Program-made: the position numbers and the translations under genes
Notes under the pieces: model-generated
Databases searched by the model: none
The model's input: only the letters and a program-made list of their open reading frames with translations
What the model was told of the DNA's origin: nothing
In this document: positions 17,041 through 24,397 of the stretch, piece after piece
Position numbering within the stretch: the first letter of the stretch is position 1
How the letters are laid out: every line of letters starts with the position of its first letter
DNA from: Phycisphaerales bacterium UBA2266
GTDB lineage: Bacteria > Planctomycetota > Phycisphaerae > Sedimentisphaerales > Anaerobacaceae
Length of the DNA: 34,164 nucleotides
Reading direction: 5' to 3'
Assembly (NCBI GenBank): GCA_002347125.1
Contig: DDXG01000238.1
Span: 1 to 34,164, forward strand

Positions 17041-18474
17041 TCATGCCCTCGTTTCCTCGATCTGTATGCCTCGGTCAGTTATCTGGAACTCGTGGCGGCG
17101 ATGAGAGTGCTTCGCGCCTCGGCTCTTGATCACCCGCAGGGTCCGTGTTCTTTCGCCATCGGTTTCCTTGAATCCCAGATGAATCAAGGCGTCGGTCAGA
17201 GAAGAGACGGGGATGCCTGCGACGACGTGGATCTGGGCCGGCGACCTTGACTGGTGGGTCATCACGCAGGTGACGCCGCGGCGCCTGCAGATATCGAGCA
17301 GCCGCACGAGAAAATCGAAGGCCGCCTCGTCCGACCCCATCCGCGGGCACGCCGATATCGCGTCGATGACGAGATGGTCCGGGTCGAGCCGCTCAATCCG
17401 GCGGCCAAGTTCGTACAGGTGCTCCTCCGGCGACAGGGCCTCGGGCATGATCGTGTAAAACTCCAGCCTGCCGGCCTTCAGCACCGGCCGCAGGTCCAGG
17501 CCGGGACTGAGCATCGCCTGCACGACCATCTCCTGCGATTCCTCGAAATCGACAAAGAGCACCTTCTCGCCTGCCGAGCAGGCCGCAATCGCGAAGGTTG
17601 CGGCCATTGTCGTCTTGCCTGTGCCGCTGACGCCGGAAATCAATACGTTGGACCTGCGCCGCAGCCCGCCTCCCAGCGCCTCATCGAATTCCGCGCTGCC
17701 GCTGGGGATGTAACCGCCGAAGGGCTTGCCTTCCAGTTGCACCCGCGTGATGGGCATCACGACGCTGCCCTGCGATGTGACCAGGTACGGATACTCGTTC
17801 GAACAGAAGCCTGAACCGCGATATTTGACGATCCGCAACCGGCGCGTTGTCACCTGGTCGCGGACCCGCAGGTCCAGCAGCAATACGCAGTCGGCCATGT
17901 AGTCGAGGAATTCATACTGGAGGCCATGATCGACCTGATCGGCGGCCTTGGTCGTCAGGATGGTCGTAAACGGCTGCTTAGCCAGCCAGTCATGCAGGCC
18001 GTACAACTCGTTCAACCTGCGACTCGGATCGCTGAAGACCCGCAGGAGGGCATCGATGGCGTCTATCATGACCGCCCTGGCGCCCATCTGCCTGGCCTTG
18101 CCCTCGATCCCGGCCAGCAACGGCGCGATCGAGAAATCCCCGCTCAGGACCGTGTCGCGGTCGATTTTGACATCCCAGAGGAAGAACTTGCCCGCCTTCT
18201 CGAGCGGCTCCAGATCCCACCCGAAGGAAAGGGCATTCTGTCGGATGTTTCGGCCGCCCTCCTCGAAAGCCACCATAATGCCCGGTTCGCCCTCCAGTGC
18301 CGCGCGATAGAGGAACTCCAGCCCCATCACCGTCTTGCCGCTGCCGGAACCGCCTCGAATGAGCGTAATCCGGTCCCGGGGAATGCCCCCGTGAAGCACT
18401 TCATCCAGTCCTACAATCCGCGTGGGCGCCTTCGTCAGCTCAACCACCTCGGAAACCCGTTCTCCGCGACCCAT
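17041..18474 (-). CDS. kaiC: KaiC-like double RecA-domain ATPase
   Basis: This is a 477-residue protein with two RecA domains. CI has Walker A GGSGSGKT at residues 41-48 and the Glu pair at 71-72 (AFEEG). CII has Walker A GVSGTGKT at 281-288 and the Glu pair at 311-312 (DFEES). In the stretch that aligns with the cyanobacterial autophosphorylation site (ISTITD) this protein has VSSLTD, so the pair is Ser424-Ser425, with Thr427 and Asp428 following. It may therefore autophosphorylate; this is inferred from the alignment by eye. The C-terminus is shorter than that of cyanobacterial KaiC (519 residues), and no kaiA is present, which is usual outside cyanobacteria. AAGGAG lies 5 bases before the ATG. 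It heads the operon kaiC-kaiB-kinase. Confidence 0.95.
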   Translation of the reverse strand: MGRGERVSEVVELTKAPTRIVGLDEVLHGGIPRDRITLIRGGSGSGKTVMGLEFLYRAALEGEPGIMVAFEEGGRNIRQNALSFGWDLEPLEKAGKFFLWDVKIDRDTVLSGDFSIAPLLAGIEGKARQMGARAVMIDAIDALLRVFSDPSRRLNELYGLHDWLAKQPFTTILTTKAADQVDHGLQYEFLDYMADCVLLLDLRVRDQVTTRRLRIVKYRGSGFCSNEYPYLVTSQGSVVMPITRVQLEGKPFGGYIPSGSAEFDEALGGGLRRRSNVLISGVSGTGKTTMAATFAIAACSAGEKVLFVDFEESQEMVVQAMLSPGLDLRPVLKAGRLEFYTIMPEALSPEEHLYELGRRIERLDPDHLVIDAISACPRMGSDEAAFDFLVRLLDICRRRGVTCVMTHQSRSPAQIHVVAGIPVSSLTDALIHLGFKETDGERTRTLRVIKSRGAKHSHRRHEFQITDRGIQIEETRA

Positions 18475-18541
18475 GTAAACTCCTTCCTGAGGTACCTAAA
18501 GGCCCATGTTCTCTGCCAATTACACGGACACATCACACAAC

Positions 18542-18581
18542 GCCATTGTGCGATTAGGCCATCGCGCCATCGCGCCATCGC
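18542..18581. repeat. 8-bp tandem repeat in the kaiC leader
   Basis: Three perfect copies of GCCATCGC occupy 18558-18581. Two degenerate copies (GCCATTGT, GCGATTAG) precede them in phase from 18542. On the transcribed minus strand the units read GCGATGGC. They lie inside the presumed 5' untranslated leader of kaiC, between the promoter (18616-18645) and the start codon. Slippage here could vary the leader length. Confidence 0.6.
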
Positions 18582-18615
18582 GCCCACTATTTCCAGCACA
18601 CCAACCCATAAGGGT

Positions 18616-18645
18616 AGCATACACCGCTATCGCGGCTATTGTCAA
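18616..18645 (-). promoter_or_regulatory. Candidate promoter of the kaiC-kaiB-kinase operon
   Basis: On the minus strand a perfect -35 TTGACA (18640-18645) and TATGCT (18616-18621, 4 of 6) are spaced by 18 bases. The long leader of about 135 bases to the kaiC start at 18474 includes the 8-bp tandem repeats. Confidence 0.55.
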
Positions 18646-18835
18646 GTCCTCCGCCGGTGTTTGCGGGAGTTTATTTTCGCGAACATTCAGAAGAAACGAG
18701 GGCTGGGTGAACCTGCACGAGCGGCCGCCAGGCATTGAAGAAGTCCCTTCGACCAACGGCCGCGAGGCGACTGTCTGCCAGGAACCGCGTTTTCAGCCCG
18801 CCACGGCCGTTTTTGCCGTCTCAGAAGGCCCATGT

Positions 18836-18940
18836 GATGCTTCAAATGCCCGAGATGAAGCTTCGAATGCCGCAAACGAGGCCTCGAATGGCTCAAACGA
18901 AGCTTCAAATGTCGCTGATGAAGCCTCGAATGCCTCAGAT
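18836..18940. repeat. 21-bp tandem repeat, five units, each led by an 8-bp palindrome
   Basis: Five units of exactly 21 bp run from 18836 to 18940. They start with GATGCTTC (18836), GAAGCTTC (18857), GAGGCCTC (18878), GAAGCTTC (18899) and GAAGCCTC (18920). Each is followed by a variable spacer of the GAATGCC(N) type. Degenerate units flank both ends. All six frames are open through it, giving heptad-like peptides, so open frames here are an artefact of the 21-bp period. The surrounding 18646-19080 has no convincing gene. Confidence 0.85.
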
Positions 18941-19080
18941 TCCGCTGAATGCTCTTCTCGATACCCCGCCGGAAAACAGCCCTCCCACACCCCTGAAGAG
19001 TCCTGAGGACCCAGTGTACAGTCCCCGTGCAGTCCGCTGCACGGAGAGCCGGTGTTTGTATACGTCCCGAGGAACATCCG

Positions 19081-19209
19081 TTACGCTGGTCGTGAACTCA
19101 GGAGAAAGTACGCATCCAGCCCCCGCGCCGCCCGCCTGGCGTAATAGAACCCCAATCCCACTACTACAACAAAGTATGCCGCAATCGCAACATAGTCCAG
19201 CGCCGTCAT
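19081..19209 (-). pseudogene. 5' remnant of a sodium:solute symporter gene
   Basis: From an ATG at 19209 the minus strand encodes 42 residues, then TAA at 19081-19083. The peptide MTALDYVAIAAYFVVVVGLG followed by FYYARRAARGLDAYFL is the first helix and the DAYFL motif of an SSS symporter, as in the intact gene at 9169. Homology stops just where GGK-LPW should follow, and no more symporter sequence lies downstream. GGGGAAGG precedes the ATG, so the ribosome site survives. I read it as a gene truncated by deletion or by insertion of the downstream DNA that carries the 21-bp repeats. Confidence 0.7.
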
Positions 19210-19246
19210 AGACCTTCCCCAACAGCTCAACCGTGTTCTTGCCGTC

Positions 19247-19265
19247 CCTGATGCCGGGCATCAGG
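19247..19265. promoter_or_regulatory. 19-bp perfect palindrome, probable operator of the lost symporter gene
   Basis: CCTGATGCCGGGCATCAGG has 9-bp arms around a central G. It lies about 40 bases upstream of the symporter remnant's ATG, and just downstream (on the minus strand) of a TATAGC that could serve as a -10. A repressor dimer site is the simplest reading. As RNA it would form a hairpin with almost no loop, and there is no T-tract, so it is not a terminator. Confidence 0.55.
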
Positions 19266-19320
19266 ACGCGGCTATACTACCGGCTGTTGTGAAGATCCGC
19301 CAGGCCGATCATGCCGGCTC

Positions 19321-19515
19321 TCACGCACCGACCATCGACTCGATCAACGATTTCCGCAGCGGGTCATCGTGGCAGTCGCCAAGCCCCTTCTTCAGTGACT
19401 CGGCATATTCGCCCGGATCGATCTCGTGCAGGTCCTGCCATGTGGCGAACATCTGACCCAGTTTGCATGCGTGCGACTCCACCCATTGCTCCTTGCTATG
19501 TTCACTCATAACCAT
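19321..19515 (-). CDS. Small hypothetical protein (64 residues)
   Basis: I do not recognise this protein. It is short, soluble, mildly acidic and mostly helical by eye, with a His/Cys-containing N-terminal helix (SKEQWVESHACKLGQMF) and a C-terminal DPLRKSLIESMVGA. The start at 19515 (MVMSEHS) follows AAAGGG by 9 bases; starts at 19533 and 19509 are alternatives. The composition and ribosome site suggest a real gene rather than chance. It stands alone between the symporter remnant and the glycan operon and shows no link to either. Confidence 0.5.
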   Translation of the reverse strand: MVMSEHSKEQWVESHACKLGQMFATWQDLHEIDPGEYAESLKKGLGDCHDDPLRKSLIESMVGA

Positions 19516-19803
19516 GGTCTGAATCCCTTTCAAACTCGTTAGTATCCACTCAATAGGTTACACCGTGGGTCCTTCGTTCTCTATAGGGTATTACCCCACC
19601 TGCCACCATTGCCGCGCACTACTCTGCAAAGTGCTGCAGGACTTCGTTGCAGCTCGATGCTCCGTCATGCCGGTCTCTACTATATGGCCGTTGCACACGC
19701 GTGGATAAGCAGGCATATCCTCGGTCTGACGCGGGAAAATCCTTAGCCGCTCCGGATGAGCCACTTCGCAGGTAGCTGGCGCCCCGTGATTATCGACTGA
19801 CGA
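19516..19803. other. Intergenic region, nothing recognised
   Basis: This 288-base stretch lies between the small gene at 19321-19515 and the 3' end of the UroD-family gene. I see no tRNA, repeat, terminator hairpin or convincing small ORF in it. Confidence 0.4.
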
Positions 19804-21015
19804 CTAACGACCGTGGATGGCGTCAAACATGGCCACAATCCGCTGCGGTGTTACGTTCGCCAGGATATTGTGAACCTGCTGGAAGACGAATCCGCCCCCC
19901 GGCGATAGCACCGCCACCTGTTTGTGGACGTGTTCGATTATCTCCCGCGGCGTGCCGCTTGCCAGTATGCGATGTGTATCGCAGCCGCCGCCCCAGAAGG
20001 TCAGGTCCTTGCCGAACTCGGCCTTCAATGCTCGTGCATTCATCCCGGCACAACTGATCTGCACCGGGTTGATCGCGTCGAGGCCCGCCTCAATCAGATG
20101 CGGCAGCAACGGCCGCACGCCGCCGCAGCAGTGAAGCATCACCTTGACGTCGGCCAGCTCCTTCGCCCGCATCCACAACTGCCTGTGGCGGTCCTTGAAG
20201 AACTCGCAATACATTGTGGGACTGAGCATCGGCCCGGTCTGCATCCCCAGGTCGTCGCCGAAGAGGATGATGTCGATATAAGGCCCCACCGCCCCCAGGA
20301 AGTGCTCCAGATTCGCCATGTGCAGATCCATCAGGGCGTCGAGGAATCGGTGCGCCCGCCGCGGTTCGCCCGCCAGCAGCATCAGGAAGTTGTCCGCCCG
20401 ATAGAAGAACTGGCCCGTCTCGAAGAGGTTCCCCCCGAACAGGCCTGCAATCGCCCGATCCGTCGCCTGGCGAAACGCCCTGGCTCCAGCCGCTAAGGCG
20501 TCGCCGTCCACCGGCCCCGGCGGCGCTGCCACCCCCGTCCACATCGTTTCCCCGAAATTCCTGGCCAGGCCGTCGATATCGTCTTTCTCGGCGAACGGGA
20601 AGTAGGTCTGCTCGAAATAGAGCGTTCCATCGGGCATGTGTGCGAAGTCCCGCCCCGCCGCCGACCGGATCACCCAACGGCCCGGCTCCCGCACCATATT
20701 CGTCCATGCCGGAATCAGGCAGTCCGTCCCATCCGGCAACGTCCAGGGCTTCCAATCCCCTTCATCGACGGCGAACCCTCGTCCCATCTCCACCACATCC
20801 ACGCCGAATCGCTCCAGCACGTCTTCATCCACAATCGCGAGCTGCTGGACCACGTCATAGACACGAATCGGACGCGATTCAAGCCCCAGATGGGAGCGCA
20901 ACTTCGCATACGCAATCGCCGCAATCCCCGACGAGCGGTGCCCGCCGAAATCCACCGGCACGCGATCCGGCTCTCGATGATTCAACGCCGCCAGCACTCT
21001 TTCCCGTGATGCCAT
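19804..21015 (-). CDS. Uroporphyrinogen decarboxylase family protein (methyltransferase-like)
   Basis: This 403-residue TIM-barrel protein belongs to the UroD/MtbA/MtaA superfamily. The N-terminus SRERVLAALNHREPDRVPVDFGG is typical of the non-heme members. It has a H-x-C...C pattern, His295 and Cys297 (MLHCCGG) plus Cys345 (WGGGCDTH). In corrinoid-dependent methyltransferases such residues bind zinc that activates a thiol. True HemE lacks this, so haem synthesis is unlikely. The substrate is unknown. ATG 21015 is chosen because GGAGG lies 5 bases upstream. The start lies 2 bases from the stop of the GH38 gene, so the two are cotranslated. It is the last gene of the GH5-GH38 operon. Confidence 0.85.
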   Translation of the reverse strand: MASRERVLAALNHREPDRVPVDFGGHRSSGIAAIAYAKLRSHLGLESRPIRVYDVVQQLAIVDEDVLERFGVDVVEMGRGFAVDEGDWKPWTLPDGTDCLIPAWTNMVREPGRWVIRSAAGRDFAHMPDGTLYFEQTYFPFAEKDDIDGLARNFGETMWTGVAAPPGPVDGDALAAGARAFRQATDRAIAGLFGGNLFETGQFFYRADNFLMLLAGEPRRAHRFLDALMDLHMANLEHFLGAVGPYIDIILFGDDLGMQTGPMLSPTMYCEFFKDRHRQLWMRAKELADVKVMLHCCGGVRPLLPHLIEAGLDAINPVQISCAGMNARALKAEFGKDLTFWGGGCDTHRILASGTPREIIEHVHKQVAVLSPGGGFVFQQVHNILANVTPQRIVAMFDAIHGR

Positions 21016-21017
21016 GA

Positions 21018-24000
21018 TCACCTCCGGCCTCGCGGCAGGGCTACCCTCAATGTAACCATCTCAAGCGGTCCCAACTCCAGCGGTCCGGCCAGGCGTTCAA
21101 CCTCTTCCTCCGCGGAATTACTCAGCATCATTCCGCGAACCCGCCGCCCGGCCCACTCCAGCTCCACTTTCCGCGCCTCACCCGTCGGATTGAATAAGCG
21201 GACGATCCACGCCCTCCCATCCACCGATGGCTTCAAAGCCGTCACTACCACGTCATCCGGCCTGACGTTCAGCAGCGTCCGCAATGTCGGGGTCTTCTCA
21301 TCGGCTACGGGCACGCAGAGCAACGGCTGTGACGCCTCCACGCCGGCCCGCATCGCCGCCGCCCCGTCAAATCCGCCACGGTGCGGCACAATCGCATAGC
21401 GGAACGTCGTGAGGCCCTCCTGAGAGGCCTTGTAGTTCGTTTCCCAGTAGTTGTTCATTACGTAGGAGTAAATGGTGGTCGACGGTGAGAGTGCCTCCAT
21501 CCACCCGACCGCCCGCGGGTCGTTCGTTATGCCGCCGATCTCGATCAGTGGCGCATCCGGCGTCAACAGCGTGATCCCGAACTGCTCATTCGAGACATCC
21601 ACATACCGCTGGACCGTGAAGTAATTCTTGCACGCCCCGGCAAGTTGGTCGACCTCGGGCCGGACGACGGCCAGCGGCGTATCCATCCGCACCACGCCGC
21701 CAGGCACGTTGAAGGCGAAACCGATATGCGCCGCCTCCTGAGCGTACACATTCTCCTTGTCGATGGTATCGACTATCTCCACCCGATCCAACCCCGCCGT
21801 CAACCGAATCTCGCGCCTAAGCCCGTGGGCCCCCGGCGCATCGGACTCAATAACCAGGGATGCGATCACCGGCCCGTTCTCCTTGACGCTAATCCGCACC
21901 GGCCCATTGCCCTTGGGGTCCTTCGGATCCCGCCCGGCTACGTAGAAATACGCATTCAAACCGAATCCCGCCTCGCCCTCAGCCAGATCGACGTCAATAC
22001 CCGTGCACGTCAGACTCGCAATCGCTCCCGTCCGGCGGTCGATCTTCACGGTCAGGTCGCCGCTTCGAAGCTCTCCGTCCTCTGATGCTGAGCACGCCGG
22101 CACGGCGAGGCTGTGCATGGGCGGAGCGTTCAAGGTATATCGCGCGGATCCAAAGGCCGGCACGTCTGAAGCCACAAACGCCAGCCGCCCATCGGAAAGC
22201 CTCATCGCAGGGGCACCCCGACCCTGGTGGTCGCAGACAGACGGCGCCGCGAGTTGCCATTGGCTGGGCAGCACGACCCATTCGCTGCGCGGCCATGAAC
22301 ACGTATTGATCACGTCGAACGCCTTGACTTGTGCCCCCAGGGGCCCATACCCGCCCAGGGCCTCGGCCAGCAGGTCCTTGGACTGGGTATCCGCATCCAG
22401 CGCAAAGGCCTGCTTGATCCGCCACTGACTGAGCACAAACTCGCTCTGCGGCTGGGAGATGCTGTTGTGCGCTCCCCATGTGTGCTCATCGTAGAGAATC
22501 ACGTTGCGCCAGGCCTGGCAGAACCGCTCGTCCGGGTACTCGCCGGGCCGCAGCATGGCGAACAGGGCCTCGGCCTGGCTGAGCCGATCGGCGGCGGCGC
22601 GATTGAGGATGGTCTCAGCGGCGCTGGATGCCGCCCCATCCTCCCAGTAGGGCGTGAAATCCCCGGCCACGGTGGGAATCTGGTCGGCGTACCGCTTCTC
22701 GAATTCGGCGAACATCTCCGCGGTGGTGGCCACGATCAGCCGTGGATATGCGTACTTCGCATTCCAGTCCCTAACGTAATCGGCCAGACCCGGGTCGGGC
22801 GGGCCGTTATCGCCGCCGATGGAATAGCGAACCTGCAGCATATCGTAGGGATAGTTCGCCGCCTCCAGCCGCTTGAGGTATTCGAACAACCGGTCGCCGC
22901 TGAGCCGTCCACTGTGGAACAGCGAATACCCCTCGCCCGCCAGCCACGTGAGCACCTTCTCCTTGCCCGATGGGCCGCGCCAGTAGAAGGGCTTATCCCC
23001 CCACTCGGAGAGCGTGTAGCCGATTCGGTGCCCGCGGTTCGGCCCGACGCTGAAATAGGGGACACCCGCCTGCGCCAGCACCGGCACGATCCCCCAGGTA
23101 TAGCCCGGCACGTCCGTAATCATGGCCGTATTGATCGAGACACCGTGTTCCTTTCGCAGGCGGACGGCACAATCGACCAGCCGCACCAGTTCCTCCGGCC
23201 GGCACAACGCCGTCAGTTGATTGCCATACAGGGCATCAAGCCCGATCCAGCCCTTCTTGACCGCGCCAATGAAGGCCTCGCGTTTCTCCGGTGGCGCCTC
23301 CCGCAGGTAACTGTCCACCGCCCAGAGCACCTCCGCATTCCACTTGAACTGCGAACCGGCCGGATAATCCACGGACTTGCGGGCCAGTTCAATGACCTGG
23401 TCGAAATACTCGAAGTGCTTCTTCAGGACATCCGTCTGCACGTGGGTGTAGCCGATATCCACATGTGAATGGTGCAGAAGCCATATCTCCCACTTCCGTA
23501 CCGGCTTGATATCCACGCTTGGCTGCCCCAGCAACTTGCCCGCCACCTCAACGGTCACATTCACCGTCCTAGCCTCGGTCACCGCCGGGGCCAACCCCTC
23601 AATCGTCTTGTAGCCACTCGCCAACGCGTGGCGTACTGGTTCGCCTCCTTCGACGGTAATTGTCGCCTCGACCGGCTCGCCGATATGCAAGAGCGTGACC
23701 ATCACCGGCTGGTGCAGACGCCCATTCCGCGCCACGAGAAACGGCTGCGACGAAGCCCCCAGCAACTCATCCGTTTGCGTCAGCGGCCCTGTCTTGACGC
23801 CATCCGGTCCCTTCAGAGCCACATAGTCATAGAGGAACCAGCTACCCGTGGAGTTCTCGACTGCAATTGTGTTGGTTCCGCCCTTGAGCAGCGTCGCCGG
23901 AAACTCGATATTCGCAACGTGTTCCCGGCCCTTTTCCACCTCGCCGAATGCCGACGGATCGCCGGCGCCCCTGGGTAGCTGGTGGTTGAAGACCGTGCCG

Positions 24001-24371
24001 TTGACCCGGATATGCAGTTGCGGCGGCTGCGTGCTGTGTGTATCGACGAAATCCAGATGCAGGGTGCAGGTTCCGGCCGCGGGGGCCGCCTCCAGACCCA
24101 TCAGAATCGTAAAGACATGTGCCTTGCCGCCGGCCCAGGCGTCCGCCGGACCCGGCTGAATATAGGGCCAGTCTTCCTTTGGGTTCGATTTCCCGGCGAC
24201 GAACAGCGCATCGCGTGGAAACGCCGTCGAGTACTGCCCGGACTGGTTCGGCCCCAGCGCAAACTCTGCCGTGTTGTTGTCCGCCTTGCCGATTTCAAAC
24301 AACAGCGTCTGCCCGTGTACAAAGGCAGACAGGGCAAAGACCACTGCGCACATCATCATCCGCGACTTCAT
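21018..24371 (-). CDS. Secreted glycoside hydrolase family 38 (alpha-mannosidase-like) with N-terminal carbohydrate-binding domain
   Basis: This protein has 1117 residues. A signal peptide (about 1-18, MKSRMMMCAVVFALSAFV) is followed by a beta-sandwich domain at about 22-188 that resembles the C-terminal domain of family-4 polysaccharide lyases (ALFVAG, LHIRVNG, NTIAVENSTGSW). A linker domain comes next. The GH38 catalytic domain starts near 293: HHSHVDIGYTH supplies metal ligands His303 and Asp305, Asp420 in ITDVPGYTW is the likely nucleophile, and DEHTWGAHNS is a further conserved His region. The long C-terminal beta domains match alpha-mannosidases. It likely cleaves alpha-mannosides or related sugars in the periplasm. 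GGAGA lies 9 bases before ATG 24371. The gene follows GH5 by 26 bases. Confidence 0.88.
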   Translation of the reverse strand: MKSRMMMCAVVFALSAFVHGQTLLFEIGKADNNTAEFALGPNQSGQYSTAFPRDALFVAGKSNPKEDWPYIQPGPADAWAGGKAHVFTILMGLEAAPAAGTCTLHLDFVDTHSTQPPQLHIRVNGTVFNHQLPRGAGDPSAFGEVEKGREHVANIEFPATLLKGGTNTIAVENSTGSWFLYDYVALKGPDGVKTGPLTQTDELLGASSQPFLVARNGRLHQPVMVTLLHIGEPVEATITVEGGEPVRHALASGYKTIEGLAPAVTEARTVNVTVEVAGKLLGQPSVDIKPVRKWEIWLLHHSHVDIGYTHVQTDVLKKHFEYFDQVIELARKSVDYPAGSQFKWNAEVLWAVDSYLREAPPEKREAFIGAVKKGWIGLDALYGNQLTALCRPEELVRLVDCAVRLRKEHGVSINTAMITDVPGYTWGIVPVLAQAGVPYFSVGPNRGHRIGYTLSEWGDKPFYWRGPSGKEKVLTWLAGEGYSLFHSGRLSGDRLFEYLKRLEAANYPYDMLQVRYSIGGDNGPPDPGLADYVRDWNAKYAYPRLIVATTAEMFAEFEKRYADQIPTVAGDFTPYWEDGAASSAAETILNRAAADRLSQAEALFAMLRPGEYPDERFCQAWRNVILYDEHTWGAHNSISQPQSEFVLSQWRIKQAFALDADTQSKDLLAEALGGYGPLGAQVKAFDVINTCSWPRSEWVVLPSQWQLAAPSVCDHQGRGAPAMRLSDGRLAFVASDVPAFGSARYTLNAPPMHSLAVPACSASEDGELRSGDLTVKIDRRTGAIASLTCTGIDVDLAEGEAGFGLNAYFYVAGRDPKDPKGNGPVRISVKENGPVIASLVIESDAPGAHGLRREIRLTAGLDRVEIVDTIDKENVYAQEAAHIGFAFNVPGGVVRMDTPLAVVRPEVDQLAGACKNYFTVQRYVDVSNEQFGITLLTPDAPLIEIGGITNDPRAVGWMEALSPSTTIYSYVMNNYWETNYKASQEGLTTFRYAIVPHRGGFDGAAAMRAGVEASQPLLCVPVADEKTPTLRTLLNVRPDDVVVTALKPSVDGRAWIVRLFNPTGEARKVELEWAGRRVRGMMLSNSAEEEVERLAGPLELGPLEMVTLRVALPRGRR

Positions 24372-24397
24372 ATCGTCGATTCTCCGTAACGGTGTCT

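Larger units (their letters stand above)
18475..18645 (-). other. kaiC upstream leader
   Basis: About 135 bases separate the presumed kaiC transcription start (near 18608) from its ATG. The leader contains the 8-bp repeat tract and otherwise no recognisable riboswitch. A small inverted repeat (CCGC-TATC-GCGG, about 18624-18635) lies between the -35 and -10 hexamers and could be an operator. Confidence 0.4.

Noticed and set aside
15800..18474. A kaiA gene or SasA-like KaiB domain in the kinase
   Set aside because: No KaiA-like sequence is present, and the kinase N-terminus has no thioredoxin-like KaiB domain.
18836..18940. CRISPR array
   Set aside because: The units are contiguous 21-mers with no unique spacers of 30-40 bases, and no cas genes are present.
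18506..19211. Open frames on both strands through the 21-bp repeat encoding heptad-like peptides
   Set aside because: A 21-bp period without stops opens all frames at once. None has a ribosome site plus convincing flanking sequence, so I treat the array as DNA repeat, not as coding.
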